Source of the DNA: Synura sp. LO234KE
Taxonomy: Eukaryota > Sar > Synurophyceae > Synurales > Mallomonadaceae
DNA length: 25,080 nucleotides
Assembly (NCBI GenBank): GCA_015143735.1
Contig: VKHC01000026.1
Location: 1,984-27,063, forward strand
Direction of reading: 5' to 3'
Shown: positions 24,075 through 25,080 of the stretch, piece after piece
Layout: each line of letters begins with the position of its first letter
Numbering within the stretch: position 1 is the stretch's first letter
Position numbers and translations under genes: made by a program
Notes under the pieces: model-generated
What the model was told of the DNA's origin: nothing
The model's database searches: none
What the model saw: the letters and a program-made list of their open reading frames with translations, nothing else

Positions 24075-24149
24075 CTGAAGTATTACTAAACTACCCCGCT
24101 AAAGTAAAAATTCAATTTTTTAAGTTTTCCTATAGCACACGAACATCGG

Positions 24150-24301
24150 TGGGATAAAAATCCACCGACTATAGCCGTGTACTATACACGGACTATGCCC
24201 CGTCTATGGCCGGGCTATATCCCGTGCTATACGTCGGCGGCTATACTTGCGTCAATTGTCCGAGCATAGACATACCGCTACAGCCGTGTCTATATCCGGT
24301 C
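24150..24301. repeat. Degenerate flank of the 14-bp minisatellite
   Basis: Words of the type ctata(c/t)(c/a)cg and ggccgggctatatcccg recur at irregular spacings of about 12 to 15 bp up to the edge of the regular array. This looks like an older, decayed edge of the same tandem repeat. Confidence 0.55.
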
Positions 24302-24707
24302 TGCTATACTCGGTAGGCTATATCCGGTCGGCTATACCCGGTCGGCTATAGCCGGTAGGCTATACCCGGTGTGCTATACCCGGTGAGCTATAGCCGGTAG
24401 GCTATACTCGGTAGGCTATACCCGGTCGGTTATATCCGGTAGGCTATACTCGGTAGGCTATACCCGGGCGGCTATACCCGGGCGGCTACATCCGGTCGGC
24501 TATACTCCGTAGGCTATACTCCGTAGGCTATACTCGGTAGGCTATACCCGGTCGGCTATATCCGGTAGGCTATATCCGGTAGGCTATACTCGGTAGGCTA
24601 TACCCGGTCGGCTTTATCCGGTAGGCTATATCCGGTCGGCTATACCCGGTCGGCTATATCCGGTAGGCTATATCCGGTCGGCTATACCCGGTAGGCTATA
24701 TCCGGAA
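24302..24707. repeat. 14-bp minisatellite, 29 units (consensus GGCTATAYCCGGTM)
   Basis: Reading from 24302, 29 consecutive 14-bp units fit without an indel to 24707. Variants sit mainly at unit positions 8, 9, 13 and 14 (ac/at/ag, c/t, and tc/ta/tg/gc). A three-unit order (actcggta, acccggtc, atccggta endings) recurs at units 8-10, 17-19 and 21-23, giving a partial 42-bp higher-order period. The unit contains ccgg and a near-palindrome ggctatagcc. No reading frame is maintained over single units, because 14 is not a multiple of three. Confidence 0.93.
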
Positions 24708-24783
24708 GGCTCTTTCAAAATTTAGGAATTCAAATAGTTTAATTTACACATAGCACTAGTAACGATAAGAGATTTTAAGTATG

Positions 24784-25080
24784 TTTACTTACTAGTAGAC
24801 GTTCGTATGTAAGTCCTGGAGGAAAAATGTACAGTTTCATATTATACATTTAAAGTATATTTACTTACTAGTAGACCTTTGTACGTAAGTCCTGGATGAA
24901 AAATGTACAGTTAGTTTATACAGTTAGAGCATATTTACTTACCAGTAGTACTAGTAATGAAGAGTTCAAAGCACTAGTGGACGTTCGTACATAAGGGTCC
25001 TGAATGAAAAATATACCGACTGTTGCTTACATTACACATTTAATAGTATATTTACTTACAATAGCACTAGTAACGAAGTG
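24784..25080. repeat. Longer-period satellite (about 75 to 117 bp) running off the right edge
   Basis: Copies begin with tttacttac at about 24784, 24860, 24934 and 25051, giving spacings of 76, 74 and 117 bp. Each full unit carries ctagtagacgttcgtangta, agtcctggatgaaaaatgtac and a short A/T spacer. The longer third unit adds the block gcactagtaa(c/t)gaagag, which also precedes the first unit (24751-24772) and ends the window. The array therefore continues to the right. Confidence 0.85.

Noticed and set aside
24302-24707. CRISPR-like array
   Set aside because: Units are 14 bp, directly adjacent, and have no spacers. The genome is nuclear eukaryotic. This is a minisatellite.

Overview
The window is eukaryotic nuclear DNA. 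Genes are interrupted by short GT-AG introns (47 to 441 bp), both strands carry genes, there are no operons or ribosome binding sites, and one gene encodes cytosolic ribosomal protein uS3. The lineage is less certain. The gene content suggests a protist, perhaps a photosynthetic stramenopile or related alga: a secretory or plastid-type leader on a histidine-phosphatase-fold protein, four-membrane-segment Orai-like proteins, and a receiver/hydrolase megaprotein. No plastid or mitochondrial marker is present to settle this.

Layout. From 1 to 5015 (minus) lies one large four-exon gene, cut by the left edge. Its protein (at least 1,533 residues) has an unrecognised N-terminal half, a CPxC-containing segment, a receiver-like domain and an alpha/beta-hydrolase-like domain. 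Both recognisable domains lack key residues. It diverges across about 170 bp from the five-exon uS3 gene (5190-6106, plus). From 7402 to 13496 there is an inverted pair of two-exon paralogues (7402-8749 minus, 11733-13496 plus) encoding four-TM proteins. Between them sits a three-exon gene (10328-11538, minus) for a histidine-phosphatase-fold protein that has lost both catalytic histidines. At 14716-16470 (plus) is a three-exon BFR1-like coiled-coil protein, expected to act on ribosome- or ER-associated mRNA.

From 16471 to the right edge (8.6 kb) I find no gene I can support. The far right is repetitive: a 20-bp-period A/T repeat (24015-24074), a 14-bp minisatellite of 29 units (24302-24707) with degenerate units upstream, and a longer-period satellite (about 75 to 117 bp) running off the window. 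A dispersed repeat family is seen at about 9.95, 17.2, 17.4 and 17.8 kb.

All gene models were spliced by hand from reading frame, splice consensus and protein continuity. Each gives a length divisible by three. Most interesting are the receiver plus hydrolase pseudoenzyme fusion, the histidine-phosphatase pseudoenzyme, and the inverted channel-like paralogue pair that encloses it.
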